From the NCBI GenBank assembly GCA_001899145.1, contig MKVF01000021.1:310001-374000 (forward strand): a stretch of DNA of 64,000 bases, read 5' to 3'. The notes below the pieces were generated by a model. It was not told the origin of the DNA. It saw only the letters and a program-made list of their open reading frames with translations, and searched no databases. Position numbers and translations under genes: made by a program. Shown piece after piece: positions 16,737 to 25,720 of the stretch (the first letter of the stretch is position 1; every line of letters starts with the position of its first letter). Source of the DNA: Flavobacteriia bacterium 40-80 (GTDB lineage: Bacteria > Bacteroidota > Bacteroidia > Flavobacteriales_D > Crocinitomicaceae).

Positions 16737-18635
16737 TCAACCTTTATACTTCAATTCTTTAACTCCGTTAAAGAAGATCACTCCGTAACCGATCGCCATC
16801 ATAGCATGGAACGGAACCATACCTAAGTCGCCATAAATAGCACGGTTAATTGCTGTAAATCCGAAAATCACCATCAATACGCCTTCCAGAATGGTTAACA
16901 AGCTGATTTTCTTTTTATCATATTTATTTCCCTGGAAATCTGACTTTGAATTTACGTTGAATTTAGGGGTTCTTACAAAAGAGGATTTTATCCCGAAATA
17001 ACCTTCTAATACCGCAACGGTATTGTTCAGGGTTAATCCCATGATGATGGTCAGATACTTGAAGAACATCCATGTATAAGAAAAGAAAGATTTAATCTTG
17101 TTTTCTGTTTTCCCGCGATAGCCGACCCAATAATAAACAAATAGCAATACGGTACTGATAATAAAGAAGGAGCCAAACTGAATAACGAAATTCAGATCCT
17201 GGAAACTGTCCTTAATCTGTAATACCACGATGCTCAGCAGAGACATTGTCATGATGAACAGGAACACAGACGAGTTGAACAAGTGGGAAATTCCATGTAA
17301 TTTATCTGTGAAACGGACGTCTTTTGCAAACAATAAACGTTTCCACATTTTTTTGAAACATTCCGCACCTCCCTTCATCCAGCGGTGCTGCTGATTTTTC
17401 AGCGCGGATACCGTGATCGGCAGCTCCGCAGGAGAAACAACATCTTCCAGGTATTTGAATTTCCAGCCTTTCATTTGTGCACGGTAAGACAAATCAAGAT
17501 CTTCCGTCAGGGTATCGTGCTCCCATCCACCGGCAGAGTAAATAGTCTCTTTTCTCCATACACCGGCTGTTCCGTTGAAGTTAATAAAATGGTTGGCAGC
17601 TGTTCTTCCGCTTTGTTCTACGGAAAAATGCCCGTCCAGACCGAATGCCTGAAGCTCAGTTAACAAAGAGTAATCTTTGTTGATATGTCCCCAACGTGTC
17701 TGAACAACACCAATCTTAGGATCTTCGAAATAAGGAATAGTTTTCTTTAAGAAATCAACGGAAGGCATGAAGTCAGCGTCAAAGATCGCTATAAACTCTC
17801 CTTCAACCTGATCCATCGCAGCATCCAGAGCTCCCGCTTTGTAGCCTGTTCTGTCCACCCGGTGAATGTGTTTGATGTTGATTCCCTGAGCGGCAATTTC
17901 AGCTACTTTTTTTGCGATTATATCTTTGGTCTCATCCGTAGAGTCGTCCAGCACCTGGATTTCAAACTGTTCTCTCGGATAATCAATTTTCGCGGTTTCT
18001 TCAATGATACGTTCAGCAACATACATTTCGTTGAACATAGGTAGCTGTATTGTTACTTTAGGAACGTAATGTCCGTCGAATACAGCCGGTTTTTCTGCTG
18101 TTTTCTGTTTTTTGCCGCGGACATAAGCCATTGCTAACGAAAATTGCATTAAACTGTAGAAAAACACCATCAGCAGACAGATTCCGTAGATGACTAATAA
18201 TATTCGGGCAACCAGGTGAGAAGTAGGGTGCAAATAGGAAACATTTCCATTTTTATCTACTTTTCTCACAACTTTTCCCCAGTCGAACATCCAGGAAACG
18301 TTTTTGGACAATTCGAATTTTAAATCGGGTGCATGTGTAGGTGTAACCTCAAAATTAAATTTTTTATAGTGGAATTCCTGATTATCAACAAGCAGGGTGT
18401 ATTTTCCTTCAGGAATATTCTTAAACACAAAATTTCCTTTCAGATCCGATGTTGCAGATGCTGTGAATGCTTCTGAAGAATCCTGATGGATGATAGTGAC
18501 AGGAACATTTTTCATTCCTCTTTTGGTATTCATATCAATTACTCTACCGTCAAGAGACTGAATGTTCTCTGCTAATAAGATGTTGGAAAAAACCAACATT
18601 GACAGAAGTAGAAAAAGACTTCTTCTAACAATCAT
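16737..18635 (-). CDS. Processive family 2 glycosyltransferase with N-terminal periplasmic beta domain
   Basis: A 632-residue membrane protein. Order: signal-like segment (1-22); a CarboxypepD_reg-like beta-sandwich (about 25-110, with the G-x-V and G-x-Y-T-L-x-V pattern); a transmembrane helix (about 140-170); a cytoplasmic GT2 domain (about 190-430); then about five helices. The catalytic signature of cellulose synthase-like enzymes is complete: D230/D231, DAD (286-288), TED (377-379) and QQHRW (415-419). Such enzymes make and export beta-linked polymers or glycosylate lipids. No bcsB- or pgaB-like partner lies next to it, so the product is unknown. A TATCTTTG promoter box lies at 18665-18672. 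Confidence 0.87.
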   Translation of the reverse strand: MIVRRSLFLLLSMLVFSNILLAENIQSLDGRVIDMNTKRGMKNVPVTIIHQDSSEAFTASATSDLKGNFVFKNIPEGKYTLLVDNQEFHYKKFNFEVTPTHAPDLKFELSKNVSWMFDWGKVVRKVDKNGNVSYLHPTSHLVARILLVIYGICLLMVFFYSLMQFSLAMAYVRGKKQKTAEKPAVFDGHYVPKVTIQLPMFNEMYVAERIIEETAKIDYPREQFEIQVLDDSTDETKDIIAKKVAEIAAQGINIKHIHRVDRTGYKAGALDAAMDQVEGEFIAIFDADFMPSVDFLKKTIPYFEDPKIGVVQTRWGHINKDYSLLTELQAFGLDGHFSVEQSGRTAANHFINFNGTAGVWRKETIYSAGGWEHDTLTEDLDLSYRAQMKGWKFKYLEDVVSPAELPITVSALKNQQHRWMKGGAECFKKMWKRLLFAKDVRFTDKLHGISHLFNSSVFLFIMTMSLLSIVVLQIKDSFQDLNFVIQFGSFFIISTVLLFVYYWVGYRGKTENKIKSFFSYTWMFFKYLTIIMGLTLNNTVAVLEGYFGIKSSFVRTPKFNVNSKSDFQGNKYDKKKISLLTILEGVLMVIFGFTAINRAIYGDLGMVPFHAMMAIGYGVIFFNGVKELKYKG

Positions 18636-18664
18636 TTTAAATGTGTTTAATCAATAATAAGGGA

Positions 18665-18672
18665 CAAAGATA
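18665..18672 (-). promoter_or_regulatory. -7 element upstream of the glycosyltransferase gene
   Basis: The minus strand reads TATCTTTG, an exact TAnnTTTG match, 30 bases before the start codon. No TTTG occurs at the ideal distance; a GTTG lies 15 bases upstream. Confidence 0.45.
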
Positions 18673-18713
18673 AACTGAAATTTTTTGCAACAGCAGAATG
18701 ACTCATAAAATTA

Positions 18714-19430
18714 TCAATCCCCGTAAATCTTTTTGACAATTGTTTCTAAATCAGCGTTTGCAGGCTGGATCAACGGAACTATGGTTTTGGAATGTGTATC
18801 AATAAAAGTGATTTGATCGTATCGCTTTACCAGATATTCAATATCATGCGTTACTACAATGATTCCCATATTTTTTTCTCTGCTCAGCTGCTCAGCCAGC
18901 CGGAAGATCCGGACTTTGTTATAATAGTCAAGAAAAGCCGTGGGCTCATCCAGCAGCAGATAGTCCACTTCCTGAACCAGTGCCCGTCCGATGGAGACCA
19001 GCTGCTGTTGTCCGTCACTGAGCTGATGAATAAATTGAGTCCGCAACTCCTCAATCTGAAGTAGACGAAGGGTTTGATTTACTAATTCTTCATCCTGCCG
19101 GCTGCTGCCTGAAAAAGGTTTTCCATACGGATAACGTCCCATCATCAGAAAATCTTCGACACGTGTAAAATCATTCAGTTGGATTTTAGAAGGAACATAG
19201 GCAATTTTTTTTGCCAGCTCTTTTGGTGTCCATGACCGGCTTGGTTTGCCCTCGATGAGGTATGTTTGCTCTTCTGCCGTATGACGGATTAGTGATTTTA
19301 AAAACGTTGATTTTCCGGATCCGTTCTTTCCGACTAAAAAGCAGATTTCTCCTTTTTCAATGGAAAACCGTTCCGCTCTGAATAGCAGTTTTCCGCCTGC
19401 CTTTACTTTGTAATCCTTTAATTGAATCAT
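18714..19430 (-). CDS. Iron-siderophore/cobalamin-type ABC transporter ATPase
   Basis: A 238-residue ATPase of the FecE/FepC/BtuD class. Walker A GKNGSGKST is at 34-42, the signature reads LSDGQ, and Walker B is YLLLDEPTAFLD, followed by a VTHD switch. It overlaps the permease gene by four bases. It energises import through the FecCD-type permease. The signature LSDGQ is a usual variant in this class. Confidence 0.92.
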   Translation of the reverse strand: MIQLKDYKVKAGGKLLFRAERFSIEKGEICFLVGKNGSGKSTFLKSLIRHTAEEQTYLIEGKPSRSWTPKELAKKIAYVPSKIQLNDFTRVEDFLMMGRYPYGKPFSGSSRQDEELVNQTLRLLQIEELRTQFIHQLSDGQQQLVSIGRALVQEVDYLLLDEPTAFLDYYNKVRIFRLAEQLSREKNMGIIVVTHDIEYLVKRYDQITFIDTHSKTIVPLIQPANADLETIVKKIYGD

Positions 19431-20371
19431 CGCGCCTGTTTAAAAATGATCCAGATAATAAACGGTACGCCAAACAATGCTGTCATGGAATTGATCGGCA
19501 GAATGAAATAATTGTCCAGCAGGAGAATCAAGCCGTCGCATAGGAGCAGCAGTACCGGCCCGAAAATCAGGCATCCGATGATCAGGATTTTACTGTTTGC
19601 AGTTTTAAGTACTATCCGTACCAGATTTGGAACGGCAATCCCGACAAAAGAAACCGGCCCGCAATAAGCAGTGGTTACGGCTACAGCCAATGAGGTGACG
19701 ATAATGATCAGCCAGCGTAGCCTGCTGACGTTGACTCCCAAATAGGAAGCAAACTCTTCTCCCTGGGCAAACACAGTCAGATCCCGGTGAATGTATAATG
19801 TAAAGAGTAAAACAACGAGCAGTGCCAGAAAGAACGAAACCAGCTCCGTTCCGTTTACTTGTTGGAGTGATCCCATTCCCCACAGGGTGAAATATTTTAA
19901 TTTAGCTTCCTGTGCGTAGACTTGTAAAATTTCAATAAAGGCATTTGTAAAGCTGCTAAGCATAATTCCGACTAGCAGCAGGGAAGTAGTGGATTTAACA
20001 AATCGGCCGACTAAAAGCAGCAGGATACTATAAGAAAGCGCACCGATAAAGGACGCAGTCGAGATCCCGAAAGTGTTGACACCTAGGATGATTGCTATGG
20101 CCACACCCAGGCTGGCGCCGGAGCTGATCCCTAAAATGGAAGGACCCGCAAGAGGATTGGAGAACAGAATTTGCAGCAGCAATCCTGAAACTGCCAATAA
20201 GATTCCGCAGAACAATGCTGAAAATGTTCGCGGAAGACGGATAGATTGGAGAATGACATCGTCTTTCAGAAATGAAAAATCCCATTCCCAGGACATCAGA
20301 TGAAGGAAAGCCAGCAGCAGTAAAAGTGCTGCTCCTGACACGATCCAATATTTCTGATGTGCTGTTCTCAT
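19427..20371 (-). CDS. FecCD-type ABC importer permease
   Basis: A 314-residue permease with about ten transmembrane helices, of the BtuCD/FecCD family. Family segments include SIRLPRTFSALFCGILLAVSG near residue 45, followed by NPLAGPSILGISSGAS, and the C-terminal GPVSFVGIAVPNLVR. It sits between the lipoprotein and the ATPase with four-base overlaps on both sides, making a complete BCD-type importer. The real substrate could be a ferric siderophore, haem or cobalamin. Confidence 0.93.
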   Translation of the reverse strand: MRTAHQKYWIVSGAALLLLLAFLHLMSWEWDFSFLKDDVILQSIRLPRTFSALFCGILLAVSGLLLQILFSNPLAGPSILGISSGASLGVAIAIILGVNTFGISTASFIGALSYSILLLLVGRFVKSTTSLLLVGIMLSSFTNAFIEILQVYAQEAKLKYFTLWGMGSLQQVNGTELVSFFLALLVVLLFTLYIHRDLTVFAQGEEFASYLGVNVSRLRWLIIIVTSLAVAVTTAYCGPVSFVGIAVPNLVRIVLKTANSKILIIGCLIFGPVLLLLCDGLILLLDNYFILPINSMTALFGVPFIIWIIFKQAR

Positions 20372-21444
20372 TTAACTTTTGTGTAAAAATAAAGGTTCTG
20401 AGGATTTTCCGAGGAAAAAATATGAACCAGGTCATTCAGCAGCAGGTGCGGTTTTACCGGAGCTTCTTCAAAATATCGGAGCATTTCATGGTGATAGGTA
20501 AATATTCTCCCGGACTTGAATGCGTCGAAATATTTGTATCCGTCATAAAGTGCCAGCATTTCTTTTTTTGTTTTAGCATCAACATTGATCCAGATCGGTG
20601 CATGCAGGTATTTTTTATATACCTGCTCAAAAGTAAGCGACTGGCTTCCGGTGGATGGATCATCTTTTAAGACATAATTACCACCTGCATCCTTGATGAA
20701 CTTTGCCATATAGGAATTTCCTCCGGGTAAGTACCAGATATCCTGAAACATCATGCTTGTCAGCACTTTCTGATCTTTCAGCACTTTTTCAGCTGCTGAA
20801 TCTTTTATTTTATTGTATTCCTTTTCTATGGCAGCAAACTTCTTTTCTGCCAGCTCGAAACAGCCGTAAATAACGCCATACATCTTAATCCATTCCGCTT
20901 TTCCGAGTGGATGCTGTTCTTTCCATTCCAGCAAAGGAATTGCTGTAATTTCCAGTTTTTTTAATTTCTCATCCAGCGGATTTAGCTCAGGGCCGTAGAG
21001 ACTATAAAACACGGTGTTGACGCGGTCTTTTCTTAATTTTTCCGGATTAACGAGTGAATAATCGACATATTCTTTGATCTTCCCCTGTTTGATTTGTTCA
21101 TTGAGCTTTGGGTTATAGACGCCGTTCAGCTTCTCAACACCAATGACGGTTTGAAGTTGGTTCAGCTCCTCCAGATAACCAATCACCGTAGATGAAAATA
21201 AAGCAGCTTTAGGCGGTGCTGTTATCTGCTTTGGGAATAAATAAGAGCTGATGGCCTTTCCATTGGTCTCATCGGTAATTTCGAGCTTGAAATTGTTGTT
21301 GTCTTCAAACAAGCGGAAAGATTTCGCATATTTAAGAGGAATTACACGAAATATTTGTTCGTTAGTTGTTGTACTACCGTTGTTATCTTGTTTACAGGAA
21401 GTAACAAGAATCAGTAAAAATAAAAAGAACCAAGAGTTTCTCAT
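20368..21444 (-). CDS. Lipoprotein substrate-binding subunit of the FecCD importer
   Basis: A 358-residue product starting with a lipoprotein signal (lipobox ending LVTSC, C17). The body fits a type III periplasmic binding protein: KAALFSSTVIGYLEELNQLQTVIGV near 90-115 is the usual first-lobe strand and helix. Bacteroidota commonly use lipid-anchored versions. First gene of the three-gene importer operon; no Fur box or cobalamin riboswitch was recognised upstream, so the ligand is open. Confidence 0.85.
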   Translation of the reverse strand: MRNSWFFLFLLILVTSCKQDNNGSTTTNEQIFRVIPLKYAKSFRLFEDNNNFKLEITDETNGKAISSYLFPKQITAPPKAALFSSTVIGYLEELNQLQTVIGVEKLNGVYNPKLNEQIKQGKIKEYVDYSLVNPEKLRKDRVNTVFYSLYGPELNPLDEKLKKLEITAIPLLEWKEQHPLGKAEWIKMYGVIYGCFELAEKKFAAIEKEYNKIKDSAAEKVLKDQKVLTSMMFQDIWYLPGGNSYMAKFIKDAGGNYVLKDDPSTGSQSLTFEQVYKKYLHAPIWINVDAKTKKEMLALYDGYKYFDAFKSGRIFTYHHEMLRYFEEAPVKPHLLLNDLVHIFSSENPQNLYFYTKVK

Positions 21445-21502
21445 GTTGGATAATTATGCACCGAAGTTACGGATTTCTTGTGTTTTTGAAGAATGGAAAA
21501 TT

Positions 21503-21538
21503 AAAAAAGGGAGAACACTAAAATATTCCCCCTTTTTT
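21503..21538 (-). terminator. Hairpin upstream of the importer operon
   Basis: A 13-bp stem with one mismatch (21503-21515 against 21526-21538) with an A6 arm giving a T-run on either strand. It lies 60-95 bases upstream of the importer start and after a better hairpin at 21595-21620, so it is either a backup terminator or part of the importer leader. Confidence 0.5.
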
Positions 21539-21594
21539 AATGATAGTTGTAGATTATTTTTCTTTTTGCAAAGAACCTCACTAAATAGGAATAA

Positions 21595-21620
21595 AAAAAT
21601 ACCTAATTCAAGGTATTTTT
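21595..21620 (-). terminator. Terminator of the secreted-protein block
   Basis: A perfect 10-bp stem (21595-21604 with 21611-21620) with a six-base loop and T/A-rich arms. It lies 20 bases beyond the stop of the WG-repeat fragment, where the minus-strand transcript from 25604 should end. Confidence 0.7.
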
Positions 21621-21640
21621 GCTGAATCTGAAATCCTCTG

Positions 21641-21823
21641 TTATGTCTGAAGAGATATATTTCTACTTATTTTGCCAGTAAATCCCCATTTATCATTCAA
21701 GATTAATTGGTACAAAATTCTCTGAAAATCCATGACATGATTGTATTTAAATGGAATTATTACCAGTTCAGGAGTAGCTATAAGTGCTTGTGTCCTGATA
21801 CATTTTTTCTTTAATCCCACCAT
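21641..21823 (-). pseudogene. WG-repeat fragment or small WG protein
   Basis: A 60-codon frame that begins inside the stop region of the upstream gene (13-base overlap). It reads IIPFKYNHVMDF, then eight residues later NDKWGFTGK. This is the layout of the WG (KWG) repeat, where a Y-D pair is followed 19 residues later by the W of N-G-K-W-G-F. Only one repeat is present, there is no signal peptide, and the frame stops soon after, so a remnant of a larger WG protein is more likely than a functional gene. A translated, coupled mini-protein is the alternative. Confidence 0.4.
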
Positions 21824-22308
21824 TCTCCTTTTCTGACGGTATAGCCTGCTTTTTTGAAAGCTTCTACGAGTTCATCTCCAAGATATTCATTACTTTTTTC
21901 CGCCGATAAACAGGTGAAGAACAGGTCGGAATAATAGGTTTTAATGTGTTTTTGTTTGTCTGTCCGAGTGATTTTTACAGCATTGCTTTCAGTGACAAAC
22001 AAAATATTTATGTCTTTTTCTATACTTTGTATATCATGTATGCTGACTTCTCTTTTTTCAATAAAATAGGTGCTTCCAGCTTCTTTCGGTTTGATTTTTA
22101 TTTCTAAACTCAATGTATCATTTTGGATATGGAATCCTTGGATTATTTCAAACTGATCTCCGTAATATTCTTTAGAATGCTTTTTAATAAAATCAGCTTC
22201 TTTCTCCAATTTATCATTCAGTATTTTTTCAATTTCACTGATTTGTGAAAAGGAAGATAAGTTATACGATAAGACTATAATTGTAAAAATTAATTTAATG
22301 TAGTTCAT
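21811..22308 (-). CDS. Small secreted protein of unknown function
   Basis: A 165-residue product with a signal peptide (about 1-22, ending SSFSQ) and a mature part of mixed helix and strand. It has alternating charged residues, a single cysteine near residue 133 and a K-G-E-W-W-D end. I recognise no family. It follows the MORN-barrel gene by 27 bases on the same strand and is likely cotranscribed. Base composition is more A+T rich than that of genes on either side of the block. Confidence 0.7.
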   Translation of the reverse strand: MNYIKLIFTIIVLSYNLSSFSQISEIEKILNDKLEKEADFIKKHSKEYYGDQFEIIQGFHIQNDTLSLEIKIKPKEAGSTYFIEKREVSIHDIQSIEKDINILFVTESNAVKITRTDKQKHIKTYYSDLFFTCLSAEKSNEYLGDELVEAFKKAGYTVRKGEWWD

Positions 22309-22335
22309 GTTTTGTCGCTTTGAAAGAATTAATTA

Positions 22336-24216
22336 TTAAAAAAGAAAACCAAGTCTAAACCCAAACAAATTTCTTTGCCCGCTAATATTGTTTATGTATA
22401 AGTGTTGAGTATAATCATATTGATATTCGTATAAGGTAGTTGAATACCCTTGTTGCCCGCTTTTTATAATATATTGATCATCTGATGTAGATACAATTTT
22501 TGTATTGGTTTTGTCTGTGATAAATGATACTTTATAAAAAAATCCGATTACGAAAGATTTAAATCGAAACATTATTTCTGGCTGGATACTGTGTGAAAGA
22601 ATATGTCCTGAATAAATGTGATTACCAGATTCTTCTCTTGACGTTGTTGCGACCCCATTGCTATTTCTTTCATAGTAAATACCATCTGTTTGCTTTCCTT
22701 TTAGTGAAAAATCGAAAACATAATTACATTTTATAATAAAATGATCAAACAATTCCATGTTTAATCCCGCATTGGTATTAAAATTAACAGTATTTCGGCT
22801 TCTTTCTTTTTTTGAGAGATTAACTGTTGCAGGTTCGTACCATCCGTAGTAATTCGGGTTTTGTCCCCAGTTCCATGTGCCACTGCTATGATAATCGATA
22901 CTGATATCAACATCGCCGTTGTAATAATTTTGCTGATTAAAAAGTCCAGGTAGAGAGAAGCCTAAATTAAACCATTTCCAATAGTGACTATATTCTATAA
23001 CATTAAAAATATTTGTACCCTGCTCTAAGCCTGCATAGGAAGTTCCTATATAATCCTTGCTCCGCATCGTAAACACCTTATCCATGTAAAAGTACTTTTT
23101 TGTATCATTTCGTTCATCATTCTTCCAATTGCCTGTTATCTCATATCGATATGTTTTTAATACTCCGTATCCATGTTTTTTACCGTTTGAAATATCTCCA
23201 ATATATGATGTTCCGTCAGTATATTTTATTTCTGCTTTTCCCGTGTATTCATAGTTAATGTAATCACCTTCATATAATGCCCCGTTTGGGAATGTTGTTT
23301 TGATGTCTCCCGTTTTGAATACACCGGTCATATCAAATTCTCCTTTTTGGTAATTTCCATTTTTTTGAACGAATTCTCCCCTTATCAACTTACCGGTTTC
23401 ATTAAATATTCCATTATAAGTATCCTGATTTTCTGTTGTTAATTTTCCATCTCTGAACAAATTATTCTGCCATTCCCCTGTAAATCTGTCTCCGTTGTAA
23501 AATGCCATTTCTCCTTTCCCGTTTTTAACACCTTCAGACCAATGACCAGTGTAAATATCTCCATTATTGTATCTCATTGTTCCATATCCATGAGGTTTTC
23601 CATCCCTTAATTCCCCTGTGTAAACACCATCAGGCAATGTCAGCTGTATCTCTTTGAAATCAGACAGTTTAATTCCTAATTTCTCCAGATCTTTAGCTTC
23701 TTTTCCCAGTTGTGATTGCAGATCGGTTGAAGCGTTTCTTGTTAAAATAGCTTCAATTGATTTTTTGTGGGTAGTTATCGTTTCGTTTTTCTTTATATTT
23801 TCCTGAGTTTCCTTTTGGTTTATAATTTTATTCGCCTCATTAGATCGTTGTTTATCTACTTTTTCTATGACTTTCTTATCTTCTGAAGTTATAAGGGCGT
23901 CGATTCGTTTGTTGATTTCTATAATGTCTTTGTGCGCTTGTGTAGATGTATATTCAGGTGAAATAAGATCGAAGTAACGGATGAGTGCAATTTTTGTGTT
24001 TTTCACATCGCCTAAAGCATCGTGACAGAATATACGGAGTGTTTCTATTCTTGGATTTGCACCTTTTATGTTTTCTGCTTTACCTAAATAAAGCAGTGCA
24101 TCCGGATAATTCGCACTTTCGTAACTTTCAACCGCTTTCTTAAAAAAGAAGGTTGCATCCTGACCGAACGAATTGGCGGTAAGAAGCAAGAAGAGTATGG
24201 TTATAATTTGTTTCAT
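22336..24216 (-). CDS. MORN-repeat protein with C-terminal outer-membrane beta-barrel
   Basis: A 626-residue exported protein in four parts. Signal peptide 1-19. A helical TPR-like unit (about 20-110) and charged linker (about 110-165). A run of MORN units (about 195-370), the best being DGVYTGELRDGKPHGYGTM and GDIYTGHWSEGVKNGKGEM. Finally a C-terminal part (about 400-626) of alternating aromatic and polar strands ending in GFRLGFLF, the usual closing strand of an outer-membrane barrel. Bacterial MORN proteins are usually soluble or surface proteins; joining them to a barrel would place the repeats in the periplasm or on the surface. Function unknown. Confidence 0.8.
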   Translation of the reverse strand: MKQIITILFLLLTANSFGQDATFFFKKAVESYESANYPDALLYLGKAENIKGANPRIETLRIFCHDALGDVKNTKIALIRYFDLISPEYTSTQAHKDIIEINKRIDALITSEDKKVIEKVDKQRSNEANKIINQKETQENIKKNETITTHKKSIEAILTRNASTDLQSQLGKEAKDLEKLGIKLSDFKEIQLTLPDGVYTGELRDGKPHGYGTMRYNNGDIYTGHWSEGVKNGKGEMAFYNGDRFTGEWQNNLFRDGKLTTENQDTYNGIFNETGKLIRGEFVQKNGNYQKGEFDMTGVFKTGDIKTTFPNGALYEGDYINYEYTGKAEIKYTDGTSYIGDISNGKKHGYGVLKTYRYEITGNWKNDERNDTKKYFYMDKVFTMRSKDYIGTSYAGLEQGTNIFNVIEYSHYWKWFNLGFSLPGLFNQQNYYNGDVDISIDYHSSGTWNWGQNPNYYGWYEPATVNLSKKERSRNTVNFNTNAGLNMELFDHFIIKCNYVFDFSLKGKQTDGIYYERNSNGVATTSREESGNHIYSGHILSHSIQPEIMFRFKSFVIGFFYKVSFITDKTNTKIVSTSDDQYIIKSGQQGYSTTLYEYQYDYTQHLYINNISGQRNLFGFRLGFLF

Positions 24217-24272
24217 TTTTTAATTTGTATCCGAGTCAATATGTAAGAGTATTTTTTGTATGGTTAATTTTA

Positions 24273-25604
24273 TCATCTGATAATTGCTCCTGTTTTTTTG
24301 TTTATTATAACAAAATTCTTGTTTAGCAGGATTTGTTCGGCATTATAAATAAAGGCAGAATGAAGCATTTTGTATCCTTTCCAGGTTATTCCATCAAGTC
24401 GATCTTTTGCAGAAGAATAACTTTCGAAAAACGGAGGGTAATGCTCCCCAAATTCCAGAAAACCGGGAACATCTCTATTATATAATTGATCTGATGTAAG
24501 AACTATAAGTTGTATACTATTCTCATCTTCGTTAATATGACTAAACGAATCATTTCCTTGAAAACTCAATACTTGTCCTTTCGATGTCATAATTTGATAG
24601 TTGTTTAATTGTTCAGTTTCTAACCTCACCAACCATTTATCGGTATTTTCAATTTTTTTAATTGATGAATAGGCTTCCTTTGGAAATTGCTTAATGATTT
24701 TATTTCCATTTTTCACGACATATAATTTTAATTCCTGCGAATACTCGATAGTGTAGTTGCTGGAGTTGTCCTCAAAGGGTAGAGACCATTCATCATCTGT
24801 GTTATACGTTTTTAGATCTTTCTTTTCATTTTCTATTTCTTCCGAAAGCGTTTTGTAGCCTTCTTTTTCGTATTTCTCGTATAAGTTGGCTATTTCCGCC
24901 CAGATTTCATAAGGATTTTCTATGCTCAATGTGTTATTATACAAGGCTGTTTCTGAATCATTGTAAGTTAGGGAAATCAATTTGCTCCATACAGATTTGA
25001 TTTCATCTTCGTTTAACGTAGCCCCTGATCCGGAACTCATACCTTGTCTCCATATTTTACTCATACTTATCCGATCTTTAAACTTATTTGGACTGCCTGG
25101 AGTTCTATATGAAATTTCTCCATTTCTCCACGCTGCAACGATATCATTATCTGAAATAAAAAAAGACAATTTATATTCATTCTGTTCATTGTCTTTGACA
25201 TTAAAATATAAAGTCATGTTCCATTTGTTCGTGGGGCCGGCTACATCGAGGCGTTTTATCAGGTCAGGATATTTTGCCAATTTAGACCTATCCAGTTCAT
25301 AAATTTTGTTTTCATGAAAAAAAGAAAACTTATCTCTTAATTCCCATTTCACACCGTTATTGTAAACCAATTGTCCCATCAGTGTCCACCAATCACTGTA
25401 TATAACCAAACTTTTGTAAGGAGAAACAATGCCTTTAAATAAAGCGACTGGTCCACTAGTTGATTTATAATCATCGGGTTCTGGTTTATTATCACCATAT
25501 ACTATCCGGAAGGAGATTTTTCCTTTTTCAGTAATTGTTATTTGGGAATAACTATCGGATATGATGATTACTAAGAAGAAAATTATTATTTGTATTTTTT
25601 TCAT
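24273..25604 (-). CDS. Secreted protein of unknown function, first gene of the block
   Basis: A 443-residue product with a signal peptide (about 1-20, ending SDSYSQ). The mature part is rich in beta-forming and aromatic residues, with a short charged helical stretch near 240-270 (EIANLYEKYEKEG). It has no cysteine-rich or enzymatic motif I can name. It is divergent from the PAS-LuxR gene, 57 bases upstream of the MORN-barrel gene, and its promoter region holds a palindrome (25695-25720). I infer that it heads a block controlled by that regulator. Confidence 0.7.
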   Translation of the reverse strand: MKKIQIIIFFLVIIISDSYSQITITEKGKISFRIVYGDNKPEPDDYKSTSGPVALFKGIVSPYKSLVIYSDWWTLMGQLVYNNGVKWELRDKFSFFHENKIYELDRSKLAKYPDLIKRLDVAGPTNKWNMTLYFNVKDNEQNEYKLSFFISDNDIVAAWRNGEISYRTPGSPNKFKDRISMSKIWRQGMSSGSGATLNEDEIKSVWSKLISLTYNDSETALYNNTLSIENPYEIWAEIANLYEKYEKEGYKTLSEEIENEKKDLKTYNTDDEWSLPFEDNSSNYTIEYSQELKLYVVKNGNKIIKQFPKEAYSSIKKIENTDKWLVRLETEQLNNYQIMTSKGQVLSFQGNDSFSHINEDENSIQLIVLTSDQLYNRDVPGFLEFGEHYPPFFESYSSAKDRLDGITWKGYKMLHSAFIYNAEQILLNKNFVIINKKTGAIIR

Positions 25605-25685
25605 TTTAAAGTTGTAACTGTTTTCTTTATTTTTGATAGTCTAATTTGATGTTCAATCAAAACCATTGGAAATAAATTATTAGAA

Positions 25686-25693
25686 CAAAATTA
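25686..25693 (-). promoter_or_regulatory. Putative -7 element of the secreted-protein block
   Basis: The minus strand reads TAATTTTG, an exact TAnnTTTG match. The palindrome at 25695-25720 fills the space where the spacer and -33 region would be, so a bound protein would cover this promoter. No TTTG is seen at the -33 position. Confidence 0.4.
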
Positions 25694-25694
25694 T

Positions 25695-25720
25695 AGTGAC
25701 TTTTCTAGAAAAAAGTCACT
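25695..25720. promoter_or_regulatory. Perfect 10-bp palindrome, likely operator
   Basis: AGTGACTTTT (25695-25704) and its exact reverse complement AAAAGTCACT (25711-25720) flank six bases. A third, near-identical half-site AGTGATTTT follows at 25727-25735. The site lies in the 197-base gap between the divergent PAS-LuxR gene and the secreted-protein block, beside promoter-like boxes for both. LuxR-type regulators bind such dyads as dimers; the pairing with this regulator is inferred. Confidence 0.5.

Noticed and set aside
20272-20670. 132-codon plus-strand frame across the lipoprotein/permease junction
   Set aside because: It spans the boundary of two well-supported minus-strand genes and has no family features.
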